Below, one piece after another: positions 44,291-52,972 of a DNA stretch of 56,039 nt; the first letter of the stretch is position 1, and every line of letters starts with the position of its first letter. Below the pieces are notes generated by a model, which saw only the letters and a program-made list of their open reading frames with translations, made no database searches and was not told the origin of the DNA. The stretch is from HGM04593 sp045644465 (GTDB lineage Bacteria > Bacteroidota > Bacteroidia > Bacteroidales > Bacteroidaceae), in contig JAZRGV010000050.1 of assembly GCA_045644465.1 (NCBI GenBank), forward strand, positions 1 to 56,039, given 5' to 3'. Both the position numbers and the translations under genes were made by a program.

Positions 44291-45841
44291 ATGAATCATT
44301 TCGCTATCAAATATGCCATTACGGCACTATTTTTCTTTATGATGATTGCCAAGTACGACATTCACATGTTTCAGTTGAGTTCGTACCGCAACAGCCGTTA
44401 TTTCCGTTGGCTCGCTCCAGGTAATATCTTTGGCATAAAGAGAGTGATGGCTATAGCTATGCTTGCAACAGCATTTATTACAGGATATATAGGTTTGAGC
44501 CTTGCCATTGCCATTACTGTTGCAGGATGGATATATTGTTTCAGCGAAAAATTCAAGACACCGCTTGTATATACAAAGCGCGTAAAACGCCTGTTTGCGA
44601 CAGACATCATATTATTTATAATAATTGAAGTTGTTGCGATGCTCTTTGCAGGCGAATGGGCAAATGCAGTCATTGGTAGCACACTTTTGCTTTCGAACAT
44701 ACTGATGCTACTTGCAAACATTGTAAACACTCCTATTGAAAAGGCTATAAACCGTTATTACTATAACGATGCAAAAAGAATAATAGAAAGCAACAAAAAC
44801 CTTATTATAATAGGTGTTACGGGAAGCTTTGGAAAGACAAGCACAAAGAACTACCTTGCAGGAGTGCTTGCCGAAAAATACAACGTACTTGTAACACCCG
44901 GTAACTTCAACACCCTACTGGGTGTGATACGCACTATACGCGAACAGCTGCGCCCATATCACCAAGTGTTTATCGTTGAGATGGGAGCAAAACAAAAGAA
45001 TGACATCAAGGAGATTTGCGATCTTGTTCACCCTACAATTGGTATTGTTACTGCAGTTGGCGAGATGCATCTTGAGACATTCAAAAGCATTGAGAACATT
45101 CAGAACACCAAATTCGAGTTGATAAACTCACTGCCTGCCAACGGCTTGGGTATCATCAACAACGACAGCAAATATATAAATAATTACACAGGCATAACGT
45201 CCAACTGCAAAATAACACGCTATGCAGTGGAGAACGAGGCCGACTACAAGGCAACAGAGGTGCAATATGGCGCAAACGGAGTATCGTTCAAGTTAAACGA
45301 CGAGACGCAATTCAACAGCCGCCTGCTTGGCGTAGGCAACTTGTTGAACATACTTGCATCGATAGCAGTAGCCGACCATTTACAGGTACCTGCTAACAAA
45401 CAGAAAAATGCCATTGCACGCCTGCAGCCGGTGGAGCATCGTCTGTCGATGAAGGTAGCAAACGGCATAACAGTGCTCGACGATGCATACAACTCAAACC
45501 CGCAAGGAGCAAAGATGGCTCTTGAGGTCCTAAAGAATTTTGCTGTGAGCGAAAGCAACAAACGCATTGTCATCACACCGGGATTTGTGGAGATGGGCGC
45601 ACGTCAGGCCGAAGCAAATAAAGAGCTTGGCATCACCATTGCTAAAAGTTGCGACTATGCAATAGTGGTAAATGCCACCAACCGCGAAGCCATAAAACAG
45701 GGTATAGACGAAGGTGGACTTGAGACAGAGCGATATTATCTGGCCGACTCACTCAATCAGGCACATGCACACTTGGCGCAGATACTGAAAGCAGGCGACG
45801 TGGTGCTGTATGAGAACGACCTACCCGACAATTTCAAATAA
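44291..45841 (+). CDS. Membrane-anchored MurF-like Mur ligase
   Basis: The 516-residue protein starts with a membrane domain of four or five helices (about residues 5-150), absent from ordinary MurF. The Mur ligase ATP-binding loop VTGSFGKTSTKNYL follows near 173-186. The central domain has EMGAKQKNDIKEI near 229 and TAVGEMHLETF near 250, then the substrate/dimer domain. Near 395-405 is DDAYNSNPQGAKMAL, as in MurF. Mur ligases add amino acids or dipeptides to UDP-linked peptides or lipids. The membrane part suggests a lipid-linked or membrane-located substrate. A Ddl-family gene follows, which fits D-Ala-D-Ala being the added group. Confidence 0.8.
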   Translation: MNHFAIKYAITALFFFMMIAKYDIHMFQLSSYRNSRYFRWLAPGNIFGIKRVMAIAMLATAFITGYIGLSLAIAITVAGWIYCFSEKFKTPLVYTKRVKRLFATDIILFIIIEVVAMLFAGEWANAVIGSTLLLSNILMLLANIVNTPIEKAINRYYYNDAKRIIESNKNLIIIGVTGSFGKTSTKNYLAGVLAEKYNVLVTPGNFNTLLGVIRTIREQLRPYHQVFIVEMGAKQKNDIKEICDLVHPTIGIVTAVGEMHLETFKSIENIQNTKFELINSLPANGLGIINNDSKYINNYTGITSNCKITRYAVENEADYKATEVQYGANGVSFKLNDETQFNSRLLGVGNLLNILASIAVADHLQVPANKQKNAIARLQPVEHRLSMKVANGITVLDDAYNSNPQGAKMALEVLKNFAVSESNKRIVITPGFVEMGARQAEANKELGITIAKSCDYAIVVNATNREAIKQGIDEGGLETERYYLADSLNQAHAHLAQILKAGDVVLYENDLPDNFK

Positions 45842-45918
45842 AGAGAAACGCTGAGGTCAGGGAGCAAAATAGATATATCATAGAAGATAAATACATAAAC
45901 AAACAATAATATACAGAG

Positions 45919-47115
45919 ATGAAAACAAACGTTGGAGTAGTATTCGGCGGACGTTCCGTAGAGAATGAGATTTCAGTCATCACTGCCAATCAGGCAATGA
46001 ATGCGATGGATACAGAAAAATATGACATTACCCCCATATATATAACAAAAGAGGGCAAATGGTACACAGGCAAAGCGTTGCTCAATGTTGCAAACTATCG
46101 CGATACAAAGAAGCTGCTTGCACAATGCGAAGAGGTTTATATGAAGCCTATCTATGGCGACACTAACCTATACCGCAGCAACAAGGGATTTTTCAAGAAA
46201 GATGTTATAACCCGCCTCGATGTCATTCTGCCCGCCCTGCATGGCACAAATTGCGAGGACGGCACATTCCAAGGCATAATGGAGTTCTGTGGCATACCAT
46301 ACACCGGTTGCAACACCCTTGCATCGGCAAACGGTATGGACAAGATTACCATGAAGATGATTCTTAAAGAGTGCGGTATCCCTGTAATCGATTATTGCTG
46401 GTTCAGCGACAAAGAGTGGGCCGACAAGCAAGAGGCAACCATTGAGCAGGTAGAAAAACAACTCGGCTATCCTGTTATTGTCAAGCCAGCCAACAGCGGT
46501 TCAAGTGTTGGCATACGCGCAGCACATAACCGCGAAGAGTTCCTCGATGCTGTGGACTATGCTATATCGTTCACAAGTCGCGTTATCATTGAGAAGTATG
46601 TACAAAAGCTCAAAGAGGTAAACTGCGCCGTTCTTGGCAACTACTACGAGTGCCAGCCATCGGTATGCGAGGTACCTGTTCGCAGTGGCGAGATATTGTC
46701 GTATGAGGACAAATATATGAACGGTGGCGGCAAACAGTCACAAGGTATGCAATCGACTGTGCGCGAGATTCCTGCCAACCTGCCACAGGCAAGCACCGAC
46801 TTTATTCAAAAGGCTGCGTGCGACACCTTCCGCGCCCTTTCATGCGACGGAGTAGCACGCATCGACTTTATCATTGACGAGGCCACCGATGAGATATTTG
46901 TAAACGAGATAAACACCATCCCAGGCTCATTGTCGTTCTATCTTTGGGAATACAGTGGTATCAACTTCACCGCCCTCATCGACCGCTTGATAGAGATAGC
47001 ATTCCGCCGCAAGCAGGATGCAGGTTTCAAGGCCGTCAACTATGGCGAGAACATCTTTGCTGCAAAAAGCGCAGGCGGCGCAAAAACAGGCGGCAAATTC
47101 GGCAGCAAGATGTAA
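45919..47115 (+). CDS. D-alanine--D-alanine ligase family ATP-grasp enzyme
   Basis: Ddl joins two D-alanines for the peptidoglycan stem peptide. The 398-residue protein is longer than the usual 305-370. It has VVFGGRSVENEISVI near residues 7-21, LHGTNCEDGTFQG near 110, VIVKPANSGSSVGI near 190 and FVNEINTIPGSLSFYLW near 330. The loop YEDKYMNGG carries a Lys-Tyr pair, as in D-Ala-D-Ala ligases, rather than the Lys-Phe of D-lactate types. A C-terminal extension, Ala/Gly/Lys-rich, ends AKTGGKFGSKM. It follows the membrane Mur ligase by 77 bp. Confidence 0.88.
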   Translation: MKTNVGVVFGGRSVENEISVITANQAMNAMDTEKYDITPIYITKEGKWYTGKALLNVANYRDTKKLLAQCEEVYMKPIYGDTNLYRSNKGFFKKDVITRLDVILPALHGTNCEDGTFQGIMEFCGIPYTGCNTLASANGMDKITMKMILKECGIPVIDYCWFSDKEWADKQEATIEQVEKQLGYPVIVKPANSGSSVGIRAAHNREEFLDAVDYAISFTSRVIIEKYVQKLKEVNCAVLGNYYECQPSVCEVPVRSGEILSYEDKYMNGGGKQSQGMQSTVREIPANLPQASTDFIQKAACDTFRALSCDGVARIDFIIDEATDEIFVNEINTIPGSLSFYLWEYSGINFTALIDRLIEIAFRRKQDAGFKAVNYGENIFAAKSAGGAKTGGKFGSKM

Positions 47116-47131
47116 TCAAGCAAGTAATACT

Positions 47132-47182
47132 AAATAAGCAAAAAAGTGGCTACGCAATGCGTAGCCACTTTTTTGCTTATTT
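47132..47182. terminator. Bidirectional terminator between the ddl-like and AMP-binding genes
   Basis: A 24-bp perfect stem (47132-47155 with 47159-47182) closes a 3-nt loop. The core AAAAGTGGCTACGC is flanked by A and T runs. It overlaps the stop codon of the convergent AMP-binding gene. Confidence 0.92.
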
Positions 47183-48862
47183 CTTGTTTTTATTCTCTTC
47201 TTCTACCGTTGGAGCAGAATCTTTATACAAGAAGCGGCGTATCTTCTGTGTGGCAGTCTTTTCAAAAGGTTTCTTCATAACCTCGACTGAACTCACCTGC
47301 GACGACTTGTTAACACTCTTGTTTGTAATGTTCAGGATTTTAGTCTTCCATTTGGCTATGTTCTCATAAATCTTGTCCTCGCTCTCCTTATCCCACTCAA
47401 TAAAGTTCTCTATAGGAGCTACAAGAGCAACAAGACGGCCGTTACGTTCTACAACGATAGACTCACTCACACCCTCTACATTGTTAAGTACATTTTCAAT
47501 CTCCTCGGGATATATATTCTCGCCCGACGGGCCAAGAATCATATTACTGTTACGTCCCTTGATATAGTAACGTCCCATCTCGTCCTTGACAGCAATATCA
47601 CTTGTGCGGAACCAACCATCTTCGGTAAATACACTCTTAGTGCGTTTTGGATCCTTATAATATCCAAGCATCACATTTGGACCTTTTGCCACAATCTCAC
47701 CCTCGCCTGTCTCGGGGTTGATGTTATGCAATTTAAGTTTTACGTTATATACAGGATAACCAAAGCTACCCACAGTTCTCCATCCGCTCATGGCATAACC
47801 AAGCAATGGCGATGTCTCGGTCAAGCCATAACCTATGGCATATGGGAAACGCGCCTTCAGCAAGAATCTCTCAACCTCCGGGTCGAGTTTTGCACCACCA
47901 ATACCATAGAATGAGATGTGTCCTCCGAATGTCTTTTTCAACTTCATACCTATGATGCGACACATCAGTCCGTTCATATGCTTGTTCATCCAGCGCAGGG
48001 TGCGGCTCTTTTCTATTGTAGGAAGAACGCTACCCTTATATACCTTTTCTATAATCATAGGCACAGTGAGCATTGTTGTAGGCTTGACAATTTTCATAGC
48101 CTTCATCAATAACGATGCCACAGGTGGCTTTGGCAAGTAATACACTGTTGAACCGGTGTACATAGGATAGAGCATGCCAAGTGTCATCTCTAAAGTATGC
48201 GCCATAGGCAGGATAGACAACCAACGGTCTTTCACACCTCTCTTGCAAGAATGGTAGCAGGTTATGACGTTGGAAGCAAGGTTACGATGGCTGAGCACAA
48301 CACCCTTAGCACTACCTGTTGTACCTGAAGTATAAATGATGGTGGCAATATCATCGGGAGTTGGATTAGATGTACGACCGTCGCATGTAAACTTCTCATC
48401 ATCGGCTTTCAATACCTCAAAGCTATCAAGTTCTATTATCAATGTCATTTTATCCATCACCTCCGCCGAAATTTTACCGGCAAGCCTCTTGGAAACAAAG
48501 ATAACCTTGCTCTCCGAGTGGTTGATAATATTTGTTACCTCGTTCTCCGAACTATCGGGAAGAATAGGTATAGATATTCTGCCATAGGCTACAGTGGCAA
48601 AGAATGCCACAGACCAATTGGGCATGCTTTGCGAAAGAATAGCAACCTTGTCGCCCGAACCAATTCCATATTGAGTAAGTTTTTTAGACAGAGCATCGCA
48701 CTCGCTCTTGAAAGAGGCAAATGTATATGATCCCTCTTTGGTGTCATACCATTGTGTATATGTTCTTTTTGAATATACTGTTGTTGCATATTCATAAAGC
48801 TTTGCGAGAGTATCCACATATTTCTCGCGCATCTTTTGCAATCGTTTATAGACTTGAAGCAT
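47177..48862 (-). CDS. AMP-binding enzyme, long-chain acyl-CoA ligase-like
   Basis: ANL-superfamily enzymes activate a carboxylic acid with ATP. The 561-residue protein has the P-loop IIYTSGTTGSAKGVV near residues 170-184, GYGLTETSPLLGY near 350, GWFRTSDIAVKDEMGRYYIKG near 420-440, and a basic C-terminal end that includes KPFEKTATQKIRRFLYK. This matches acyl-CoA ligases (FadD-like) of Bacteroidota. The specific acid is not known. The SGNH hydrolase lies 82 bp upstream on the same strand. Confidence 0.88.
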   Translation of the reverse strand: MLQVYKRLQKMREKYVDTLAKLYEYATTVYSKRTYTQWYDTKEGSYTFASFKSECDALSKKLTQYGIGSGDKVAILSQSMPNWSVAFFATVAYGRISIPILPDSSENEVTNIINHSESKVIFVSKRLAGKISAEVMDKMTLIIELDSFEVLKADDEKFTCDGRTSNPTPDDIATIIYTSGTTGSAKGVVLSHRNLASNVITCYHSCKRGVKDRWLSILPMAHTLEMTLGMLYPMYTGSTVYYLPKPPVASLLMKAMKIVKPTTMLTVPMIIEKVYKGSVLPTIEKSRTLRWMNKHMNGLMCRIIGMKLKKTFGGHISFYGIGGAKLDPEVERFLLKARFPYAIGYGLTETSPLLGYAMSGWRTVGSFGYPVYNVKLKLHNINPETGEGEIVAKGPNVMLGYYKDPKRTKSVFTEDGWFRTSDIAVKDEMGRYYIKGRNSNMILGPSGENIYPEEIENVLNNVEGVSESIVVERNGRLVALVAPIENFIEWDKESEDKIYENIAKWKTKILNITNKSVNKSSQVSSVEVMKKPFEKTATQKIRRFLYKDSAPTVEEENKNKK

Positions 48863-48944
48863 AATGTAGTGTATTTTTCAATTTGCAAATTAATAAAAAA
48901 AGTATATACGAGTTATAAAAAGAATAAAAAAGTTTGTAATAACA

Positions 48945-49643
48945 TCAGTAAATTCCCTCACAAGCTCCAACGATAGAGTTGGCAATCAATTTATGGCCCA
49001 TCGCATTGGGGTGTATTCCGTCGCTACACATCAGGGACATAAAACTTCCATTATATTTCTCAAAAGGTGTTGTTATATCTATTATTGGGGTATTTGTTGA
49101 TTCCGATATTTCAAACAGAACCCTGTTGTACATTTCGTGCCAGCGGGTGATGATGTTTATATCTCCACCAAGCCACTTAAGCACATTTGCTTTTTGTTCA
49201 TCATTCATAAAACGGCTTATAAAAGAGAAGTAAGCATTGGAATCGATAGGAGGTAACGACAGAATCATTGGTTTCGAGCCCAAAGCACGCACTCTGTCAA
49301 CAAGTAACAAAAACTGTTTTTTAAAAGACTCGAGTATTGTTTTGGGAGTATGTTCCGATGCCGGGTCTTCGGCAATCGTTTTCCAATCGAAATCACAATC
49401 ATTTCCGCCGAACTCAAGAAAAGTTACATCGGAGGCAGAGATATCGGAAGAGTGACGGTCAATTACACTATGCCCAAAACCTATCGTACAGCCAAATTTC
49501 GCATAATTCTTAATACATAGATTCAGTTTATCGCCTATGATATCAATAAATGACCCCTTGAGTATTGAGTACCTGTTTTCGTTGTTTAACACCACTCCTT
49601 TAGTCAATGAGTCGCCAAGTGCAGCAATATTTATTTTTTCCAT
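48945..49643 (-). CDS. SGNH/GDSL-family hydrolase
   Basis: The 232-residue esterase-like protein has the block I motif ALGDSLTKGV near residues 8-17 (Ser near 12), the oxyanion block FGGNDCD near 77-83, and the block V pair DGIHPNAMGH near 212-221 (Asp, His). No signal peptide is seen, so it is probably cytosolic. Its substrate is unknown. It faces the LytTR gene across a 175-bp spacer with phased repeats. Confidence 0.88.
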   Translation of the reverse strand: MEKINIAALGDSLTKGVVLNNENRYSILKGSFIDIIGDKLNLCIKNYAKFGCTIGFGHSVIDRHSSDISASDVTFLEFGGNDCDFDWKTIAEDPASEHTPKTILESFKKQFLLLVDRVRALGSKPMILSLPPIDSNAYFSFISRFMNDEQKANVLKWLGGDINIITRWHEMYNRVLFEISESTNTPIIDITTPFEKYNGSFMSLMCSDGIHPNAMGHKLIANSIVGACEGIY

Positions 49644-49667
49644 CTGTTTTCTTTTTGGTTACGGGTG

Positions 49668-49675
49668 CAAAATTA
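49668..49675 (-). promoter_or_regulatory. -7 box of the SGNH hydrolase gene
   Basis: On the minus strand TAATTTTG is an exact TAnnTTTG match, 25 bp before the start at 49643. The phased TTTAG repeats of the LytTR side begin 46 bp further upstream. Confidence 0.5.
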
Positions 49676-49720
49676 CATTATGCACAATGAATGATAAAAA
49701 AAGAGTTACCGGGACAAATA

Positions 49721-49769
49721 TTTAGTTAAAAAAACCGATTATTTAGGGATAAAGCTATATTTTTAGGGA
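49721..49769 (+). promoter_or_regulatory. Three phased TTTAG repeats, candidate LytTR operator
   Basis: TTTAGTTA at 49721-49728, TTTAGGGA at 49742-49749 and TTTAGGGA at 49762-49769 are spaced 21 and 20 bp start to start, two turns of the helix. LytTR regulators bind two short direct repeats with this kind of phasing. The third repeat overlaps the -33 region of the LytTR promoter, whose -7 box lies at 49788-49795. Confidence 0.55.
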
Positions 49770-49787
49770 AGTTTGTCAATTATTCAT

Positions 49788-49795
49788 TATCTTTG
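49788..49795 (+). promoter_or_regulatory. -7 box of the LytTR gene
   Basis: TATCTTTG is an exact TAnnTTTG match, 23 bp before the ATG at 49819. Confidence 0.65.
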
Positions 49796-49818
49796 TCCCA
49801 ATATAAAAGGTATAAAAA

Positions 49819-50625
49819 ATGAGCGCTACAGACAACAAAATAACAGGAAGAACATCAACCATACTCCACTCTTTGGCAATACCTTTGTTTTTCCTGTTTT
49901 TTACAATATTCTACAAGCCACGAGGCATTGAGAAGTTGCTTGATATGGAGCATGCAAGTTTTGCATTCAACATAACAATTCTGTTTTGTATTGTACTTCT
50001 CTCTACAAGCATCACTCGAGTATGGCTCTATCTCTTTGGGCAATACAAAGAGGTTAGCAAACAGATATATACAGTTTGGTGCGTATGCGAAATGATAATT
50101 GCAGCTCTTTTCTCATCGTTGTATATAACACTTATGCTAAAAGAGCCGGTGTCATATTTTGAGATAGCAGGTACAGCTATGATTCTTATCATAACTACAA
50201 CAATCTACCCATACGTTTTCCTATGGCTTCAGTATGAGATACATGCAGGAAAGCGACGTATGGATGAGGTACCCGACGAAAAATCACTTATACGTTTTTA
50301 CGACGAATACAAGAAATTAAAACTTGTTATCGCCCGAGAAGCCATACTCTTCATAAAGTCAGAGGAGAATTACGTTCATATACACTATCTCGATCACGAC
50401 AAGAACAGGAAGTTCACATTGCGTTCATCAATGAAAGCACTCGAAGAAACACTCACCAAGCATGGACTTATACGTTGCCATAGGTCGTACTTTATAAATC
50501 CGAAATACATTAAGATAGTACAAAGGAACAGCGCTGGAATAATTGTGGCAGAGCTGAACCGCACCGACTGCGACACAATTCCCATATCGCGAAAATATCA
50601 GGATGTGATAACAAAGTTGATATAA
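49819..50625 (+). CDS. Membrane-bound LytTR-domain transcription regulator
   Basis: The 268-residue protein has four predicted membrane helices in the first 145 residues. After a short linker comes a LytTR DNA-binding domain (about 165-268) with ILFIKSEENYVHIHY, KFTLRSSMKALEETL, LIRCHRSYFINPKYI and the closing ISRKYQDVITKLI. LytTR domains bind phased direct repeats; such repeats are found in its own promoter region. There is no receiver domain, so the membrane part itself or a partner is probably the sensor. The signal is not known. Confidence 0.92.
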   Translation: MSATDNKITGRTSTILHSLAIPLFFLFFTIFYKPRGIEKLLDMEHASFAFNITILFCIVLLSTSITRVWLYLFGQYKEVSKQIYTVWCVCEMIIAALFSSLYITLMLKEPVSYFEIAGTAMILIITTTIYPYVFLWLQYEIHAGKRRMDEVPDEKSLIRFYDEYKKLKLVIAREAILFIKSEENYVHIHYLDHDKNRKFTLRSSMKALEETLTKHGLIRCHRSYFINPKYIKIVQRNSAGIIVAELNRTDCDTIPISRKYQDVITKLI

Positions 50626-50674
50626 ATCTATAGCCCCCAAAAGTAACGCAAGAAACTTTTGGGGGCTATAGATT
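50625..50674. terminator. Bidirectional terminator between the LytTR and radical SAM genes
   Basis: A 20-bp perfect stem (50625-50644 with 50655-50674; core TATAGCCCCCAAAAGT) closes a 10-nt loop. It lies between the two convergent stops. Confidence 0.92.
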
Positions 50675-50687
50675 ATCTTTATCATAA

Positions 50688-51539
50688 TTACTCCTTACCT
50701 CGCACGAGTAGTTTTTTGATTACCGCAGCATAGCCACAGCGACGACATAATGGCTCAACCGCAACGTGGCGCGTAAAACCATCATAAATGGCACGGGCAC
50801 GGGGCGAAGAGATAACCTCGTCGAGCGATTGCTCAAAAAGATTACCCAAAGGAATTGCTCCTGCGTGGTCAAGACAACAAGGCACAACAGTACCATCGAC
50901 CAATACACCTATCTGATTACGCAACGCATAGCAGAAAGCCTCTTTCTCTTCATTTTCGTTTCTCTCGCCATCGGGCCATTCAAATATACGCGCATATTCC
51001 AGATATACATTCTTGGCTACACGCCAACCATAGTGGCGCTCATCCCACGGACGAGGGAAACGCTCTGCTATCAGCTCGTGCAAAAGGTCGTTCTGCGTGT
51101 CATATCCGCCCTGATTCCAAAGGCGAAGAACCACTACAACACCAGCCCTGGATGCTCGTTCCGTAAAATCCATCACCTCTTTGATATATTGCTCCGGATT
51201 CTCCTTACCATTGCCCTCGTGTGAATGAAGCGATATCTGCACTTTATGCGGTGCAGCCTCTATCACACCTTGCGCGCGTGCCAGCAAAGTGCCATTGGTT
51301 GTGAGCACCGGGATGAACCCCTTGTTACGCGCCATAGTAATAAACTGAGGCAGATTAGGATGCAGGAAAGGCTCACCCATCAGATGAAAATAGAGAAAAT
51401 GCACCTTTCCACGCATTTTTTCGGTAAGTGCATCAAACTCTTCTATAGAGAGCTTACGCTTGGGCCTGTCGGTCTTGGGACAGAACAGACAGTCGAGATT
51501 ACATATATTGGTTATTTCCAAATAGCAACGTGTTATCAT
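50688..51539 (-). CDS. Radical SAM protein with SPASM-type C-terminus
   Basis: The 283-residue protein has the radical SAM cluster motif CNLDCLFCPK (CxxxCxxC) near residues 12-21 and LMGEPFLHPNL near 53-63. A C-terminal cysteine-rich part carries VPCCLDHAG near 216-224 and LCRRCGY near 264-270, resembling a SPASM or twitch domain with an extra iron-sulfur cluster. Such proteins modify peptides or proteins, or act as sulfatase/quinohaemoprotein maturases, but no substrate gene is adjacent. Its role is open. Confidence 0.88.
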   Translation of the reverse strand: MITRCYLEITNICNLDCLFCPKTDRPKRKLSIEEFDALTEKMRGKVHFLYFHLMGEPFLHPNLPQFITMARNKGFIPVLTTNGTLLARAQGVIEAAPHKVQISLHSHEGNGKENPEQYIKEVMDFTERASRAGVVVVLRLWNQGGYDTQNDLLHELIAERFPRPWDERHYGWRVAKNVYLEYARIFEWPDGERNENEEKEAFCYALRNQIGVLVDGTVVPCCLDHAGAIPLGNLFEQSLDEVISSPRARAIYDGFTRHVAVEPLCRRCGYAAVIKKLLVRGKE

Positions 51540-51560
51540 CGTAAGGCTTTAAATTCATAT

Positions 51561-51594
51561 AAAAACAAAAAGAGAACCCTTTAAGATTCTCTTT
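51561..51594 (-). terminator. Terminator of tRNA-Lys
   Basis: An 8-bp stem (AAAGAGAA with TTCTCTTT; 51569-51576 and 51587-51594) with a 10-nt loop is followed on the minus strand by a T run with one G. It begins 3 bp after the CCA end of the tRNA. Confidence 0.85.
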
Positions 51595-51596
51595 GA

Positions 51597-51672
51597 TGGT
51601 GACTCGCTTGGGGCTCGAACCCAAGACCCCATCCTTAAAAGGGATGTGCTCTACCTGCTGAGCTAGCGAGTC
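51597..51672 (-). tRNA. tRNA-Lys (anticodon TTT), CCA encoded
   Basis: Read on the minus strand the acceptor stem pairs GACTCGC with GCGAGTC, followed by discriminator A and an encoded CCA (51597-51599). The anticodon loop CTTTTAA between CATCC/GGATG gives TTT (Lys). The D-arm and the T-arm (TTGGG/CCCAA) are intact. A full promoter and terminator flank it. Confidence 0.97.
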
Positions 51673-51696
51673 TACCTACGTGCCGTTAAGCGAGTG

Positions 51697-51727
51697 CAAA
51701 GATAGGGAGAATTTCTGTATTAGCAAA
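51697..51727 (-). promoter_or_regulatory. Promoter of tRNA-Lys
   Basis: On the minus strand TTTG (51724-51727), a spacer of exactly 19 bp and TATCTTTG (51697-51704) form a perfect match to the Bacteroidota consensus. Confidence 0.88.
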
Positions 51728-51799
51728 CAAAATCCCTATTTTTTTTCAAATTATTTATATAAATAATATTCAAAGAGCAGAAACTGACGATATATACCG

Positions 51800-52948
51800 C
51801 TACTTTTCCTTATCTGAAGAGACATTGGCACTATTGATTGCCTTTTTCAAAATTTGCTCTTCATCGGACTTTGAATACTCGGCTATCTCATGATAACGCT
51901 TTAGATATGCAAGCAGAATAGTTGTCAATGGCAAAGCAACAATCATTCCGAGCAAACCAAGCAGTTTACCCCATATAGACAGTGAGAGCAATATTACAGC
52001 AGGATGCAGGTTCATTCTCTTTCCCATGATATAAGGCACAAGGAACAGGTCTTGTATCAACTGCACAACAAGCAGCACAACACAAGCAGCAAAGATTATG
52101 AGCCAGAAGTCTTCGCCCGTAGATGCAGCCTTGAGCACAGCCAACAGCACCATGGGAACAACAGAGACTAGCTGCAGGTAAGGAACAAGATTGAGAACAC
52201 CAATAAAGATACCGAATGCTATAGCGATAGGGAAATCTATAATGCTCAAACCTATTGAATAGAGAATACCCACACAGAGTGCAACCAACGCCTGACCACG
52301 GAAATACTGATTCATACCACTTACAAGGTCGCCCCATAGTTTACCCACTATGCTACGCCATTTCTTTGGGACGTAAGGTTTCCATCCTCGCGACAAGCGC
52401 TCAAAGTCGAGAAGGATAAAGAATAGATAAAGCAGTGTTATACTCATAGCAAAGAGCTGCCTCACCGCGTTGAACGTTCCGGCAACCACACCATGAAAAC
52501 GCTCTGCCAAAAGTGGCATTAAATCACCGCTACCAATAGCTTTTACAGCGGTTGTTACCTCCTCGTCATTGAACATATCCTTGAAAAAGTCAAGGACCGG
52601 AGCCGGAATGGTAGCGTTCATAAGGTTATCGTTAAGGAAAGCAACGACAAAGTATTTCAATGAATCGAGCTCGCTTATTATCGACGGCACTATAAGCAAA
52701 AGAACGCCATATATCAAAGCACCTATAAGCAACAACGCCGTGAGCGTTGATACAAGACGGAATTTGAAACGTAACCTGTTCTGGATAAAATTAACAAGCG
52801 GATTTATGAAATAGGCCAACAACCACGCCACCGCAAATGGCAACAATATTCCACTTAAGCTGTCAAGTACAATATATGCAATGATAAGTGTTGCTATTAC
52901 AAGCAATATACGTAAAAAACGCCCTAAAGTTACTTCATTCTGTTTCAT
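51800..52948 (-). CDS. AI-2E family transporter (permease)
   Basis: The 382-residue integral membrane protein has about seven or eight helices and the family features DSLSGILLPFAVAWLLAYF near residues 28-46 and GVLNLVPYLQLVSVVPMVL near 250-268. AI-2E family permeases are named for a proposed AI-2 exporter; the general substrate is unsettled. The charged C-terminus contains EYSKSDEEQILKKAIN. It is 24 bp downstream of rsmI and probably in the same operon. Confidence 0.9.
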   Translation of the reverse strand: MKQNEVTLGRFLRILLVIATLIIAYIVLDSLSGILLPFAVAWLLAYFINPLVNFIQNRLRFKFRLVSTLTALLLIGALIYGVLLLIVPSIISELDSLKYFVVAFLNDNLMNATIPAPVLDFFKDMFNDEEVTTAVKAIGSGDLMPLLAERFHGVVAGTFNAVRQLFAMSITLLYLFFILLDFERLSRGWKPYVPKKWRSIVGKLWGDLVSGMNQYFRGQALVALCVGILYSIGLSIIDFPIAIAFGIFIGVLNLVPYLQLVSVVPMVLLAVLKAASTGEDFWLIIFAACVVLLVVQLIQDLFLVPYIMGKRMNLHPAVILLSLSIWGKLLGLLGMIVALPLTTILLAYLKRYHEIAEYSKSDEEQILKKAINSANVSSDKEK

Positions 52949-52972
52949 ACAACGTTGGTTTGGACATTAAAA

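Noticed and set aside
49668..49769. A two-component receiver or histidine kinase gene beside the LytTR regulator
   Set aside because: No HisKA, HATPase or receiver domain is encoded next to it. The neighbours are an SGNH hydrolase and a radical SAM protein.
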